NCBI GenBank assembly: GCA_963726715.1
Contig: CAVSDF010000005.1
Location: 434,001-498,000 of the forward strand
Direction of reading: 5' to 3'
Origin: CAVSDF01 sp963726715
GTDB lineage: Bacteria; Bacteroidota; Rhodothermia; Rhodothermales; BA12
DNA: 64,000 nt
In this document: positions 9,829 to 18,713 of the stretch, one piece after another
Position numbering within the stretch: position 1 is the stretch's first letter
Layout of the letters: each line of letters opens with the position of its first letter
Notes under the pieces: model-generated
What the model saw: the letters and a program-made list of their open reading frames with translations, nothing else
Told to the model about the DNA's origin: nothing
Databases searched by the model: none
Made by a program: the position numbers and the translations under genes

Positions 9829-10912
9829 GTGGGCACCACCGCAACCGATGCCGGAGACGACGCGCCGAATCCACCGCCGATCGGGGGTCCGGGGCAGGGC
9901 GGGGACGCGGCCGCGGACGACGATGCGGGTGCGACGACGCCCGATCCGGCGCCGAACGATGGGGGTGCGACGGTTGACGACGATGTGGCCGTGGCGACAC
10001 CCCCGTCGGCGGTGGCCGGCGAACTGGCGCGCGTGGCCGGGGCGCCGGAGGTGAGGGCGTCGCGGGCGCCGCGCGACTGGGGCGGAAGGGCCGCGTATGC
10101 GGTGTACGGCGTGATGGTGCTGCTGCCCGTCGCGTACGGCCTCGTGTACGCGCTGCGGTACAGCATCGGCCTCGAAGGGCTGCTCGCCGACGGATTCACC
10201 CTCCGCCACTGGGCCAAGCTCGGCGCCGGACAGGTGCTCTGGGAGTCGTTCGCGTGGTCGCTCTACCTCGCCGCCGCCTCGACCGCTGGTACGCTCGCGC
10301 TCGCCCTGCCGCTCGCGCTCGGTCTCCGCCGCCGCATCGAGCGCGGACCGCTGCGCCGCCTGCTCGCGCTCCCGCTGACGCTCCCCGCGACGGTCGCCGC
10401 GTTCCTCATCGCCCAGGCGTTCGCGCCCTACGGCACCGCCGCGCGCGTCGCGCGGGCCGCAGGCGTGATCGGCGCCGACGCCGGACTGCCGGGCCTCGTC
10501 GCCGATCCGTACGGGCTGGGCATCCTCGCCGCCCACATCGGACTCGGCGTGCCGTTCTTCGTCCTCCTCTTCGCCGACCTCGCCGCGCGCGAGCGCCTCG
10601 ACGACCTCGGCGCCCTCGCCCGGACGCTCGGGGCCGGGCGGTGGGCGGTCGTGCGCCGCGTGAGCGCGCCGCTCCTGCTGCGCCGCGCCGGGCCGAGCGC
10701 CGCGCTGCTGTTCGTCGCCGTGCTCGGCTCGTACGAGGTGCCGCTCGTGCTCGGCGGGCAGAGCCCGCAGATGCTGTCGGTGTTCGCCCTCCGCAAGTTC
10801 GCGCTCTTCGACCTCGCCGAAAAACCCGAGGCGTTCGTCATCGCCGTTCTGCTACGCGGCCCTCGTCGGCGTGCTGCTCGCGGTCGCCTTCGGGCGGAGG
10901 GCGCGCGCGTGA
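9829..10912 (+). CDS. ABC transporter permease, YnjC-like N-terminal half, interrupted near its end
   Basis: GTG start one base after the lipoprotein stop. The first 80 residues are low-complexity and rich in Asp, Pro and Gly. Multiple membrane helices follow, as does the permease cytoplasmic loop around LARTLGAGRWAVVRRV, which matches the EAA motif that contacts the ATPase. A +1 shift at 10849-10853 (TTCTGCTACG) fits loss of CT from CTCT. Corrected, the protein ends GRRARA with TGA at 10910-10912. That TGA overlaps the GTG of the second permease in a GTGA overlap, a translational coupling pattern. In E. coli the two permease domains form one YnjC chain; here they appear split. Confidence 0.8.
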
Positions 10913-11739
10913 ACCGTCCGTCTGCTACACCTCCGGCGCCCGCACGGCGCCTGCGGACCCTCGTCGCGTGGGCCGTCGGCGTGGCGTGCGTCGCGCCGTT
11001 CGTGTACCTCGCCTTCCTGTCGCTCGTCGAGGCGTGGGCGCCGCTCGTGCTCCTGCCCGGTGCGCTCGGGATGGGGCGGTGGCGGTCGCTGCTCGGGGGC
11101 GGCGGTGGACTCGGCGCGAGCCTCGTGCTCAGCCTCGCGCTCAGCACGGTCGTCGCAGCGGTCAGCACGGCGGTCGGATTCGTGGCGGCGAGGCTGCCCG
11201 CGTATGGCCGACGGCGCGGCCTGTGGCGCGTGCTCGCCTACGGACCCTTCGCCGTCTCGCCCGTCCTCCTCGGCGTCTGCCTGATGCCGCTCGTGCTGCG
11301 CGCGGGCCTCGCGGGCACGCCGACCGGCGTCGTCCTCGCCCAACTGACCGGCACGACCGGGTTCGCCGTCGTCTTCTTCTCGGCCTTCTGGAGCGAGCGC
11401 GTCGCCGCACTCGAAGCGCTCGCGCGGACGCTCGGCGCGCGCCCGTGGGATGTCTTCCGGCACGTCGTGTGGCCGCTCGCGCGCCCGCTCGTCGGCATCG
11501 GGTTCGTGCAGGCGTTTCTTCTGTCGTGGGTGCAGTACGGCCTCACCTCGCTCGTGGGGATGGGGCGCGTGCAGACGCTTCCGGTGCGCGTGTTCAACTA
11601 CCTCAACGAGGCCAGCCCGTACCACGCCGCCGTCGCCGCCTGCCTGCTCGTCGCCCCGCCGCTCGTCCTCCTCGCCCTCAACGCCCGCCTCGTCTTCGGC
11701 ACGGCGCCCGATGTCGGCGCGGACGACCGGGACTCCTGA
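10909..11739 (+). CDS. ABC transporter permease, YnjC-like C-terminal half
   Basis: 276 residues. The GTG start at 10909 overlaps the stop of the preceding permease. Six hydrophobic segments are visible, and the coupling loop ALARTLGARPWDVFRHVVWP (about residues 170-190) is the EAA-type contact with the ATPase. It closely parallels the loop in the first permease, so the two subunits should pair in the membrane. The gene ends at TGA 11737-11739 and is followed after 42 bp by the ATPase. This frame is uninterrupted. Confidence 0.85.
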   Translation: MNRPSATPPAPARRLRTLVAWAVGVACVAPFVYLAFLSLVEAWAPLVLLPGALGMGRWRSLLGGGGGLGASLVLSLALSTVVAAVSTAVGFVAARLPAYGRRRGLWRVLAYGPFAVSPVLLGVCLMPLVLRAGLAGTPTGVVLAQLTGTTGFAVVFFSAFWSERVAALEALARTLGARPWDVFRHVVWPLARPLVGIGFVQAFLLSWVQYGLTSLVGMGRVQTLPVRVFNYLNEASPYHAAVAACLLVAPPLVLLALNARLVFGTAPDVGADDRDS

Positions 11740-11781
11740 CCGCCCTCCGCCGCGTCACACCATCTCACCATCCCACACCTC

Positions 11782-12519
11782 GTGTACCTCCGCGTCACCG
11801 ATCTCACGAAGGCCTACGGCGCCGAGCCGGTGCTGCGCGGCGTCTCGCTCGGCGTGCGCGAGCACGAGACCCTCGCGGTGCTCGGGCGCTCGGGCGGCGG
11901 CAAGACGACGCTGCTGCGGTGCATCGCGGGACTGGAGACGGAGGATGCCGGGACGGTCGATCTGGGGGGCGAGCGGCTCAGCGGACGCCCGCCCGAGGCC
12001 CGTCGGGCCGTCTACCTCTACCAGGAGCCGCTGCTGTTTCCGCACCTCGACGTGTTCGAGAACGTCGCCTTCGCCATGCGCCTGCGCCGCGCGCCATCGA
12101 AGGAGGTCACGGCGGCCGTCGATGAGATGCTCGATGCCGTGGACCTCGCGAGCCACGCGCGCAAGCGGCCCGAGCAGCTCTCCGGCGGGCAGCGGCAGCG
12201 CGTGGCCTTCGGGCGCGCCATCCTCGCCCGCCCGCGCCTGCTGCTGCTCGACGAACCCTTCGGCGGCCTCGACGCCGAGACGCGCGCGTCGATGCAGGCG
12301 CTCTTCGCCGACCTGCGCGCGCGTTACGGCATCACGTCGCTCTTCGTCACCCACGACCTCCGCGAGGCCCTCGTCGTCGGCGACGCCTTCGGGCGCCTCG
12401 ACGGCGGGCGCCTCGATGTGTACGATTCGCGCGAGGCGTTCGCCGCCGATCCCGCCACCGGCGTTGCCCGCGAGCGCGCCTTCTGGAACGCCGTGCCGGG
12501 TGGGGAAGGGGGGGCGTGA
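11782..12519 (+). CDS. ABC transporter ATP-binding protein, YnjD-like
   Basis: 245 residues with all ABC ATPase motifs: Walker A GRSGGGKTT (about 38-46), Q-loop YLYQEPLLF, signature LSGGQRQR, Walker B LLLLDEPFGGLD and the H-loop VTHD. It powers the two preceding permeases. The start is GTG at 11782, preceded by a CACCATCTCACCATCCCACAC leader of the kind seen before several genes in this window. The radical SAM gene follows after 76 bp and may be co-transcribed. Confidence 0.9.
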   Translation: MYLRVTDLTKAYGAEPVLRGVSLGVREHETLAVLGRSGGGKTTLLRCIAGLETEDAGTVDLGGERLSGRPPEARRAVYLYQEPLLFPHLDVFENVAFAMRLRRAPSKEVTAAVDEMLDAVDLASHARKRPEQLSGGQRQRVAFGRAILARPRLLLLDEPFGGLDAETRASMQALFADLRARYGITSLFVTHDLREALVVGDAFGRLDGGRLDVYDSREAFAADPATGVARERAFWNAVPGGEGGA

Positions 12520-12595
12520 GCGCAGAGCTGTGCCCGCCTCCGGACCCGCGCGCCCGCGCCTCCGTTCGCCCATGCCCTCGATTCTGCCCCTCCCG

Positions 12596-13633
12596 ATGTC
12601 CGACCTCGCCCCTGCCGCCACGCCGCCCGCCGGGTCAGGGCCAGAGGCCTTCGACCACCTCGAATCCGTCTACTGGGTTTTCACGCAGCGCTGCAACGAC
12701 ACCTGCGCGCACTGCTACAACTACTCCGGCCCCGACGGCGAGACGATCTCGCTCGACGACTGCCTCGCCATCGTCGCCAACCTGCCGGCCCGCGTCGACC
12801 GCGTGATCCTCTCCGGCGGCGAGCCGCTGACCGAGCGCGCCAAGCTCTACGCCATCCTCGACGCCCTCGTGGCGAAGTACGGAACGACGGCGCAGATCAT
12901 GATCCAGACGAACGGCGACCTGCTCACGCCCGAGCGCCTCACCGAGCTTCTGCGCCGCGGCGTCACCCGCGTGGACATCGCCTCGATCGACCGCTTCCAC
13001 CAGGGCAAGGGCGAGCGGCAGGCCGAACTGACCGCGCTCTTCGAGGCCGCCGGAATGATCGGCGACGACCCCGACCCGCTCGTCGACCGCGAGCGCTACC
13101 TGCACGCCGCGCCGTCGTATGGCTTCTGGGGCGCCACCGACGACATGTGGCTCGGCGGCAACTGGGCGCGCGGGCGGGCGTGGACGCACGGCATCGCCCT
13201 CGACGACGGCTCCCACAACTTCTGCGCGATCCTGAGCGGCGCGCGCGGCTACCTCGGCGGCACCGAGCTTCCGCAGGAAGTCTCGATCCAGCTCTGGCGC
13301 CTCAACCCGTGCTGCCCCGGCACCCGCTCGCCCATCGCCGACGCCCGCCGCGTGCGCATCGCCGACGCCCTCGCCGCCGCGGCGGACGACCCCATCCTCC
13401 GCGCGCTCAACACGGGCGACATCTACGCCGTCGGCGAGAGCCTCGGCATCAGCGCCGACTACGGTCACGCGCGCGCCGACGCCCTCGGCAGCGTCTGCCG
13501 CTGGTGCGACGAGTTCTTCACCCGTCACTACGACCTCACCACCCGCGAACCCCGCGACGCCCCCGACGAGTCGGTGCCCGAGTACCTTCTGCCGGTGCTC
13601 TACAACCTCAAGCAGGCGGGCGAGGTGGGGTGA
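12596..13633 (+). CDS. radical SAM protein with C-terminal cysteine cluster
   Basis: 345 residues. The SAM-binding iron-sulfur motif is CNDTCAHC (CxxxCxxC, about residues 29-36), preceded by VYWVFTQR and followed by ILSGGEPL. A second cysteine set near the C-terminus (NPCCPG, then CRWCDEF) suggests an auxiliary cluster of SPASM/twitch type. An ATG at 12572 in frame could add eight residues. No small precursor-peptide gene is seen beside it. Its position directly after the YnjBCD-like importer suggests a link to the imported compound, which is inference. The specific reaction is unknown. Confidence 0.8.
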   Translation: MSDLAPAATPPAGSGPEAFDHLESVYWVFTQRCNDTCAHCYNYSGPDGETISLDDCLAIVANLPARVDRVILSGGEPLTERAKLYAILDALVAKYGTTAQIMIQTNGDLLTPERLTELLRRGVTRVDIASIDRFHQGKGERQAELTALFEAAGMIGDDPDPLVDRERYLHAAPSYGFWGATDDMWLGGNWARGRAWTHGIALDDGSHNFCAILSGARGYLGGTELPQEVSIQLWRLNPCCPGTRSPIADARRVRIADALAAAADDPILRALNTGDIYAVGESLGISADYGHARADALGSVCRWCDEFFTRHYDLTTREPRDAPDESVPEYLLPVLYNLKQAGEVG

Positions 13634-13952
13634 GTTGTGGGTTTGTGGGTTGGTGAGGATGTGAGTTGGTGAGAGGGGGACGGGATGCGTGTGGAGGGGC
13701 GGCGGTGGCGCATTCGCCGTCACCACGCACCCTCACCAACTCCCCACCCCACAAACCCATTTAACCCGATCTGCACCGGCACGCGCCGCGCGATCCGGTA
13801 TCTTGGGCGCCTGCCCCCTCGGACACCCGTCCGGGCCACGGCCGACGGCGCCCGCGCCCCGAGAGGGGCAGACGGCACCGGTCTTCGGCCCGCTCCCGGA
13901 CGCGCCACGGCCTCTGCCGCGGCGTGCCACCCGTCCCAACTGGCATTTTTAC
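13634..13952. repeat. intergenic inverted repeat of GTTGGTGAG type, then ffh leader
   Basis: After the radical SAM stop, 13636-13676 is a GT-rich stretch (GTGGGTTTGTGGGTTGGTGAG). About 50 bp on, 13729-13761 is its near complement (CACCCTCACCAACTCC, then CCACAAACCCA). The pair could form a long imperfect hairpin. Then TATCTTG at 13799-13805 matches the -7-like promoter motif of this genome and probably starts ffh transcription about 150 bp before its ATG. No protein-coding gene is seen. Confidence 0.55.
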
Positions 13953-15320
13953 ATGTTCGATTCTCTCTCCGACAAGCTCGAAGAGGCGCTCAAAAGCGTC
14001 TCCGGTCAGGGCCGTATCAACGAGCTCAACATCGCGCAGACGATGCGCGAGATCCGCCGCGCGCTCCTCGACGCCGACGTCAACTACCAGGTCGCCCGCG
14101 ACTTCACCGAGCGCGTCCGCGTGCAGGCCGAGGGGGAGAAGGTGCTCACCTCGGTCCAGCCGGGGCAGCAGCTCGTCAAGATCGTCTACGATGCGCTCGT
14201 CGAGTTTCTCGGCGGCGAGAACGTGGGCGTCACGATGTCGCCGAATCCGCCGACGGTGATCCTCGTCGCCGGCCTGCAAGGCTCCGGCAAGACGACGTTC
14301 GTCGGCAAGCTGGCGAAGTTCTTCAAGGACAAGGGCCGCGCGCCGCTCGTCGCCGCCGCCGACGTGTACCGTCCGGCCGCCGTCGATCAGCTCGAGATGC
14401 TGGCCAAGCAGGTCGGCGTGCCGGTCTTCTCGATCAAGGGTGGAGACGGGCAGCCGCTCAAGGACGCCGTCGCCGTTGCCCGCGAGGCCGTCGCTCAGGC
14501 GCGCCGCACCGCCCGCGACATCGTCATCATCGACACGGCCGGTCGCCTCGCGGTCGACGAGGCGATGATGAACGAGGTGGCGGCGATCAAGGCCGCGGTG
14601 AACCCCCACGAGATCCTGTTCGTCGTCGACGCGATGACGGGGCAGGACGCGGTCAACACGGCCAAGGCCTTCAACGACCGCCTCGACTTCGGCGGCGTCG
14701 TCCTGACCAAGCTCGACGGCGACACGCGCGGCGGCGCGGCGCTCTCGATCCGCGCGGTGGTCGGCAAGCCCATCAAGTTCGCCTCGACGGGCGAGAAGAT
14801 GGACGCGCTGACGCCGTTCTACCCGGACCGCATGGGCCAGCGCATCCTCGGCATGGGCGACGTGGTGTCGTTCGTCGAGAAGGCGCAGGACCAGTTCGAC
14901 GAGAAGCAGGCGGCGCAGCTGCAGCGGAAGATCGAGGCGGCGCAGTTCGACCTCGACGACTTCCTCGAGCAGCTCCAGCGCATCAAGAAGATGGGGTCGG
15001 TGAAGGACCTCCTCGGCATGATCCCGGGCCTCGGCAAGCAGCTCAAGGACGTCGAGATCGACGAGGGCGCCTTCACGCACGTCGAGGCCATCATCCGGTC
15101 GATGACGGCGCAGGAGCGCAAGAACCCCGGCGTGCTCAACGGCAGCCGCCGCCGCCGCATCGCGCGCGGGTCGGGCACGAACGTGCAGGACGTGAACGCG
15201 CTTTTGAAGCAGTTCGAGGACATGAAGAAGGTCATGAAGACGATGACCAAGCTCGTCGGCTCCGGCCGCCCGGTCGACATGCAGTCGCTCACGGCCCGCG
15301 CCGGAAACCGCCGCCGCTGA
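13953..15320 (+). CDS. ffh: signal recognition particle GTPase
   Basis: 455 residues. It binds signal peptides and SRP RNA and targets ribosomes to the membrane. The N domain leads to the G domain with G1 GLQGSGKTT (about 107-115), DTAGRLAVD, and TKLDGDTRGG. The methionine-rich M domain follows from about residue 300 (LLGMIPGL, MKKVMKTM). The frame is intact. It heads the conserved cluster ffh-rpsP-rimM-trmD-rplS. The RNA partner gene is found far away at 57319-57421. Confidence 0.97.
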   Translation: MFDSLSDKLEEALKSVSGQGRINELNIAQTMREIRRALLDADVNYQVARDFTERVRVQAEGEKVLTSVQPGQQLVKIVYDALVEFLGGENVGVTMSPNPPTVILVAGLQGSGKTTFVGKLAKFFKDKGRAPLVAAADVYRPAAVDQLEMLAKQVGVPVFSIKGGDGQPLKDAVAVAREAVAQARRTARDIVIIDTAGRLAVDEAMMNEVAAIKAAVNPHEILFVVDAMTGQDAVNTAKAFNDRLDFGGVVLTKLDGDTRGGAALSIRAVVGKPIKFASTGEKMDALTPFYPDRMGQRILGMGDVVSFVEKAQDQFDEKQAAQLQRKIEAAQFDLDDFLEQLQRIKKMGSVKDLLGMIPGLGKQLKDVEIDEGAFTHVEAIIRSMTAQERKNPGVLNGSRRRRIARGSGTNVQDVNALLKQFEDMKKVMKTMTKLVGSGRPVDMQSLTARAGNRRR

Positions 15321-15444
15321 CGCCCGCGCCGCGTCGGCACCCCCACCGTGGAGGTTCATCCTCCGCGATCCACACCGTCAATTCCCTGGGCCTGCCGCAT
15401 CCGCGGCGCGTGCCCGTCACCTCGCCTCCCCAACCCCCACCCGA

Positions 15445-16605
15445 ATGGCCGTTTCCATCCGCCTTCGCCGCATGGGCCGCCGCAAGCGGCCGATGTACGC
15501 CGTCATCGTCGCCGACTCGCGCTCCCCGCGCGACGGCCGCTACATCGAGGACCTCGGCCGCTACGAGCCGATCCAGGAGCCTGCGCGCGTCAGCCTCAAC
15601 GAAGACCGCATCCTCGAATGGATGCTGCAAGGCGCCCAGCCGTCCGACACCGTCCGCTCGCTGCTCTCGAAGCAGGGCGTGATGCTGCGCCTGCACATGC
15701 TGCGCAAGGGCAAGACCGCCGAGGAGATCGACGCCGCCGTCGCCGCGCACCAGAGCAAGGTGCCCGTCGTCGCCGCGAAGATGACCAAGAAGCAGCGCTC
15801 CGCCGCCGCCCTCGAGGCCGAAGGCAAGCGCGTCGCCGTTCAGGAGGCCGAGTCTGCCAAGCAGCGCGCCGCCGACGAAGTGCTCCGCGCCGAGACCGAG
15901 CGCGAGGCGCAGCGCGCCGCCGCCGCCGAGCGCGCCGCCGAGTCGCAGCGCCAGCAGGACGAAGCCAACGCCAAGGCCGCCGAGGCCCAGCGCCAGCAGG
16001 AGTCCGCAAACGCCTCGACCGCCGCCGCCGACGCCACCCTCGGGGGCACCGTGACCGACCAGGACGTCGCCCAGCCCGACGCCGCCACCGGCCCCGCCAT
16101 CGACGCCTCGACGACCACCGCCGACGAGATCGCCGCCGCCCTCAGCGCCGCCGCCAAGAGCGATGCCGCCGAGACGGCCGCCGACACGGCGTCTGCTTCG
16201 GACGACACGGCTGCCGAGATGTCCGCTTCGGACGATGCCGCCGCCACGAGCGATGACGGTGCTGCCGACGACACGGCTGCTGACATGCCCGCCGACGACG
16301 CCACGAGCGACGCCGCCGAGTTGACCGTCGACACGGCCGACACTGGCATGGCCGCCGACGACTCGACCGAGGCCGGCACCGCCGATGCGCCCGCGCCCGC
16401 CCCCAAGGTGGACGATGCGACGACGACCGACCGCGAGGCCTCGCTCACCGAAGTCGAGGCCGCCCCGGCCTTCGACGCCGAGAACGACCTCAACATCGAA
16501 GGCGTCGACGAAATCCGCGCCGACGCCGAAGAGGCCGCTGCGGATGACGCCGCTGCCGCTTCGGACGCCGACGAGGCTGCCGACGACACCGAGAAGACGG
16601 CCTGA
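15445..16605 (+). CDS. rpsP: 30S ribosomal protein S16 with a giant acidic C-terminal extension
   Basis: 386 residues, against 80-90 for a normal S16. Residues 1-85 are a canonical S16 (MAVSIRLRRMGRRKRPMYAV, then SRSPRDGRYIEDLGRYEP). Residues about 115-195 form an Ala/Glu/Gln/Arg-rich probable coiled coil (EREAQRAAAAERAAESQRQQ). Residues about 200-386 are almost only Ala, Asp, Thr, Ser and Glu, strongly acidic and probably disordered. There is no stop or frameshift between the parts. It lies between ffh and rimM as expected for rpsP. Bacteroidota S16 proteins can carry tails, but this one is much longer. The tail's function is unknown. Confidence 0.93.
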   Translation: MAVSIRLRRMGRRKRPMYAVIVADSRSPRDGRYIEDLGRYEPIQEPARVSLNEDRILEWMLQGAQPSDTVRSLLSKQGVMLRLHMLRKGKTAEEIDAAVAAHQSKVPVVAAKMTKKQRSAAALEAEGKRVAVQEAESAKQRAADEVLRAETEREAQRAAAAERAAESQRQQDEANAKAAEAQRQQESANASTAAADATLGGTVTDQDVAQPDAATGPAIDASTTTADEIAAALSAAAKSDAAETAADTASASDDTAAEMSASDDAAATSDDGAADDTAADMPADDATSDAAELTVDTADTGMAADDSTEAGTADAPAPAPKVDDATTTDREASLTEVEAAPAFDAENDLNIEGVDEIRADAEEAAADDAAAASDADEAADDTEKTA

Positions 16606-16679
16606 GCCGCCCGACGACCCGGCCGGGCGCCCGCCTCCGCGCGTGCTGCCCGGCCCCTGTTCTTTGACCGACTGGCGCT

Positions 16680-17246
16680 GTGACGACGACCCCCGCATCT
16701 CTCCTGCTCGTCGGCCGCATCACGCGGCCGCACGGCATTCGCGGGGACGTCAAGGTGCAGCCTGAGACCGACGACCCGGCGCGGCTGACCGGCGTGGAGA
16801 CCCTCCACGTCGGCCGGTCGGCGGACGATGCGCGCCCGATGCGCGTCGAGGCGGTGCGGGCGATGACGACCAAACAGGGCCTCACCGCCCTCGTCCGCTT
16901 CGTCGGCATCTCGACGCCCGAAGCCGCCGCCGCGCTCCGCGGCCTCTCGCTCTACGCCGACGCCTCGGAGCTTCCGCCGCTCGACGACAGCGAGTACTTC
17001 CTCCACGACCTCGTCGGCCTCGCCGTCGAGGACACGGAGGGGATGCCCCTCGGGCGCGCTGTGGAGGTCTCCGAGACACCCGCGCATCTCATCCTCACGG
17101 TCGAAACGCCAACCGGCGAGCGCGTGATGGTGCCCGCCGTGCCCGCGTTCCTCACCGAGATCGACGTGGCGAAGGGCCGCATCGTCATCGCCACCATCGA
17201 CGGCCTCTTCGGAGGCGCCGCCGATGGGGTGACGGAGGGAGACTGA
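16680..17246 (+). CDS. rimM: ribosome maturation factor RimM
   Basis: 188 residues that assist 16S rRNA processing and 30S head assembly. The N-terminal RimM domain starts LLVGRITRPHGIRGDVKV. The C-terminal PRC-barrel part contains EYFLHDLVGLAVED. The start is the GTG at 16680, 74 bp after rpsP. Its stop is one base before the ATG of trmD, so the two are likely translated together. Confidence 0.95.
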   Translation: MTTTPASLLLVGRITRPHGIRGDVKVQPETDDPARLTGVETLHVGRSADDARPMRVEAVRAMTTKQGLTALVRFVGISTPEAAAALRGLSLYADASELPPLDDSEYFLHDLVGLAVEDTEGMPLGRAVEVSETPAHLILTVETPTGERVMVPAVPAFLTEIDVAKGRIVIATIDGLFGGAADGVTEGD

Positions 17247-17247
17247 G

Positions 17248-18033
17248 ATGGCGCTTCGCGTGGACATCGTGACGGCGCTGCCGGGCCTCGTCGAGAGTCC
17301 GCTGCGCCACAGCATCCTCCACCGGGCGCAGACCGGCGGCTACCTCGACGTGCGCGTGCACGACCTGCGCGAGCGCGGCATCGGACGCCACCGCACCCTC
17401 GACGACTACCCCTTCGGGGGCGGCGCCGGGATGGTGCTGCGGCCCGAGCCGCTCGTCGAGACCGTCGAGGCCATCGCCGCCGAGCACACGCCCGACGCCG
17501 TCGTCTTCCTGACGCCCGACGGCGAGGTGCTGACGCAGTCGATGGCCAACGCCTTCTCGCTCATGGAGCACCTCGTGCTCATCGCCGGGCACTACAAAGG
17601 CATCGACCAGCGCGTGCGCGACACCGTCGTCACCCGCGAAGTCTCCGTCGGCGACTACGTCCTCTCGGGCGGCGAACTGCCCGCGCTCGTGCTCCTCGAC
17701 GCCGTCGCGCGGCTCGTTCCCGGCGTCATCGGCGACGCCGAGAGCGCCTTGCAGGACTCGTTCATGGACGGCCTCCTCGACGCCCCCGCCTACACGCGCC
17801 CGGCAGCGTTTCGGGGGATGACCGTCCCCGACGTCCTGCTCTCCGGCGACCACCGCCGCATCGGCGCCTGGCGCGACGCCGAGCGCCTCGCCAAGACCCG
17901 CCAGCGCCGCCCCGACCTCCTCGACCCCGAGGACCGCGACGGAACCCGCGACGACCCCGACGACCGTGCCCCCCGAGGCCCGGCGCGTGCGTCCTCTCCG
18001 GCGTCCGGAGCGCCTTCCCATCCGGGCGCGTGA
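17248..18033 (+). CDS. trmD: tRNA (guanine-N1)-methyltransferase TrmD
   Basis: 261 residues. It makes m1G37 in tRNA and so prevents frameshifting. Visible motifs are DDYPFGGGAGMVLRPEP in the substrate-binding part, LIAGHYKGIDQRV, and the SAM trefoil-knot region VGDYVLSGGELPAL. It follows rimM with one base between, the usual order. The C-terminal 20 residues (DDRAPRGPARASSPASGAP) are a low-complexity tail beyond the family's normal end. Confidence 0.96.
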   Translation: MALRVDIVTALPGLVESPLRHSILHRAQTGGYLDVRVHDLRERGIGRHRTLDDYPFGGGAGMVLRPEPLVETVEAIAAEHTPDAVVFLTPDGEVLTQSMANAFSLMEHLVLIAGHYKGIDQRVRDTVVTREVSVGDYVLSGGELPALVLLDAVARLVPGVIGDAESALQDSFMDGLLDAPAYTRPAAFRGMTVPDVLLSGDHRRIGAWRDAERLAKTRQRRPDLLDPEDRDGTRDDPDDRAPRGPARASSPASGAPSHPGA

Positions 18034-18092
18034 CGCTCCCCGTGAGCCTCACGCCGCCCATCCTTCTTCCGACCCAGAATCCACCCCTCCCC

Positions 18093-18446
18093 ATGGCCAC
18101 CGATCTCATCCGCCTCGTCGAAGAGTCGCAGCGGCGCGACGACCTTCCGGCGTTCAACCCCGGCGACACCGTCAACATCCACGTCCGCGTCGTCGAAGGC
18201 GAAAAGGAGCGCATCCAGCAGTTCCAGGGCGTCGTGATCTCGATCCGCGGCGGCGGGCAGAGCAAGACGTTCACCGTGCGCAAGGTGTCGAACGGCATCG
18301 GCGTCGAGCGCATCTTCCCGATCAACACGCCGCGCATCGCCAAGATCGAGGTGATGCAGCTGGGCCGCGTGCGCCGCTCCAAGCTCTACTACCTCCGCGC
18401 CCTCCGCGGCAAGGCCGCGCGCATCAAGCAGAAGCGCCGCGTCTGA
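18093..18446 (+). CDS. rplS: 50S ribosomal protein L19
   Basis: 117 residues. Signature stretches are FNPGDTVNIHVRVVEGEKER, FQGVVISIRGGG and the basic C-terminus RGKAARIKQKRRV. It sits at the subunit interface of the ribosome. It ends the ffh-rpsP-rimM-trmD-rplS cluster, 60 bp after trmD, and is followed within 40 bp by a strong hairpin at 18485-18516 likely to end the transcript. Confidence 0.97.
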   Translation: MATDLIRLVEESQRRDDLPAFNPGDTVNIHVRVVEGEKERIQQFQGVVISIRGGGQSKTFTVRKVSNGIGVERIFPINTPRIAKIEVMQLGRVRRSKLYYLRALRGKAARIKQKRRV

Positions 18447-18484
18447 CCGCTGCCGCGCGGCATTCGTGCCGCCGCTGTGTACGT

Positions 18485-18520
18485 CCACCTGTCAGGTCTC
18501 CGGGTCTGACAGGTGGTTCT
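18485..18520 (+). terminator. ACCTGTCAGGT hairpin, probable terminator after rplS
   Basis: A perfect 11-bp stem: CCACCTGTCAG at 18485-18495 and CTGACAGGTGG at 18506-18516, with a 10-base loop. TTCTGTTTG follows. It is one of four related hairpins in this window (others at 22596-22623, 42860-42889 and 54820-54851), all just after genes. Confidence 0.65.
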
Positions 18521-18569
18521 GTTTGCCCCGTGCGTCGGTTTGCCGACTGCGGCGTTGTGCCGGGGGCGC

Positions 18570-18656
18570 CGGGCGCAACCGGGCGGGTCGAGGCCCGCGA
18601 TTGGCGCCGCTGTGGCGCCCGCTGTGGCGCAACCGGGCGGGTCGAGACCCGCCCCT
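18570..18656. repeat. tandem GGGCGGGTCGAGACCCGCCC hairpin repeats
   Basis: Two copies of GCGCAACCGGGCGGGTCGAG lie at about 18573 and 18627. The second ends in the palindrome GGGCGGGTCGAGACCCGCCC (18635-18654) followed by CTACG. A related palindrome is at 42770-42792. Repeats of this look are widespread intergenic elements in several phyla; no coding content. Confidence 0.6.
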
Positions 18657-18713
18657 ACGATTCTCCGGACGCGTTACGGGGGCGCCGATTCCGTATTTCT
18701 CTCCTGCCTGCCG

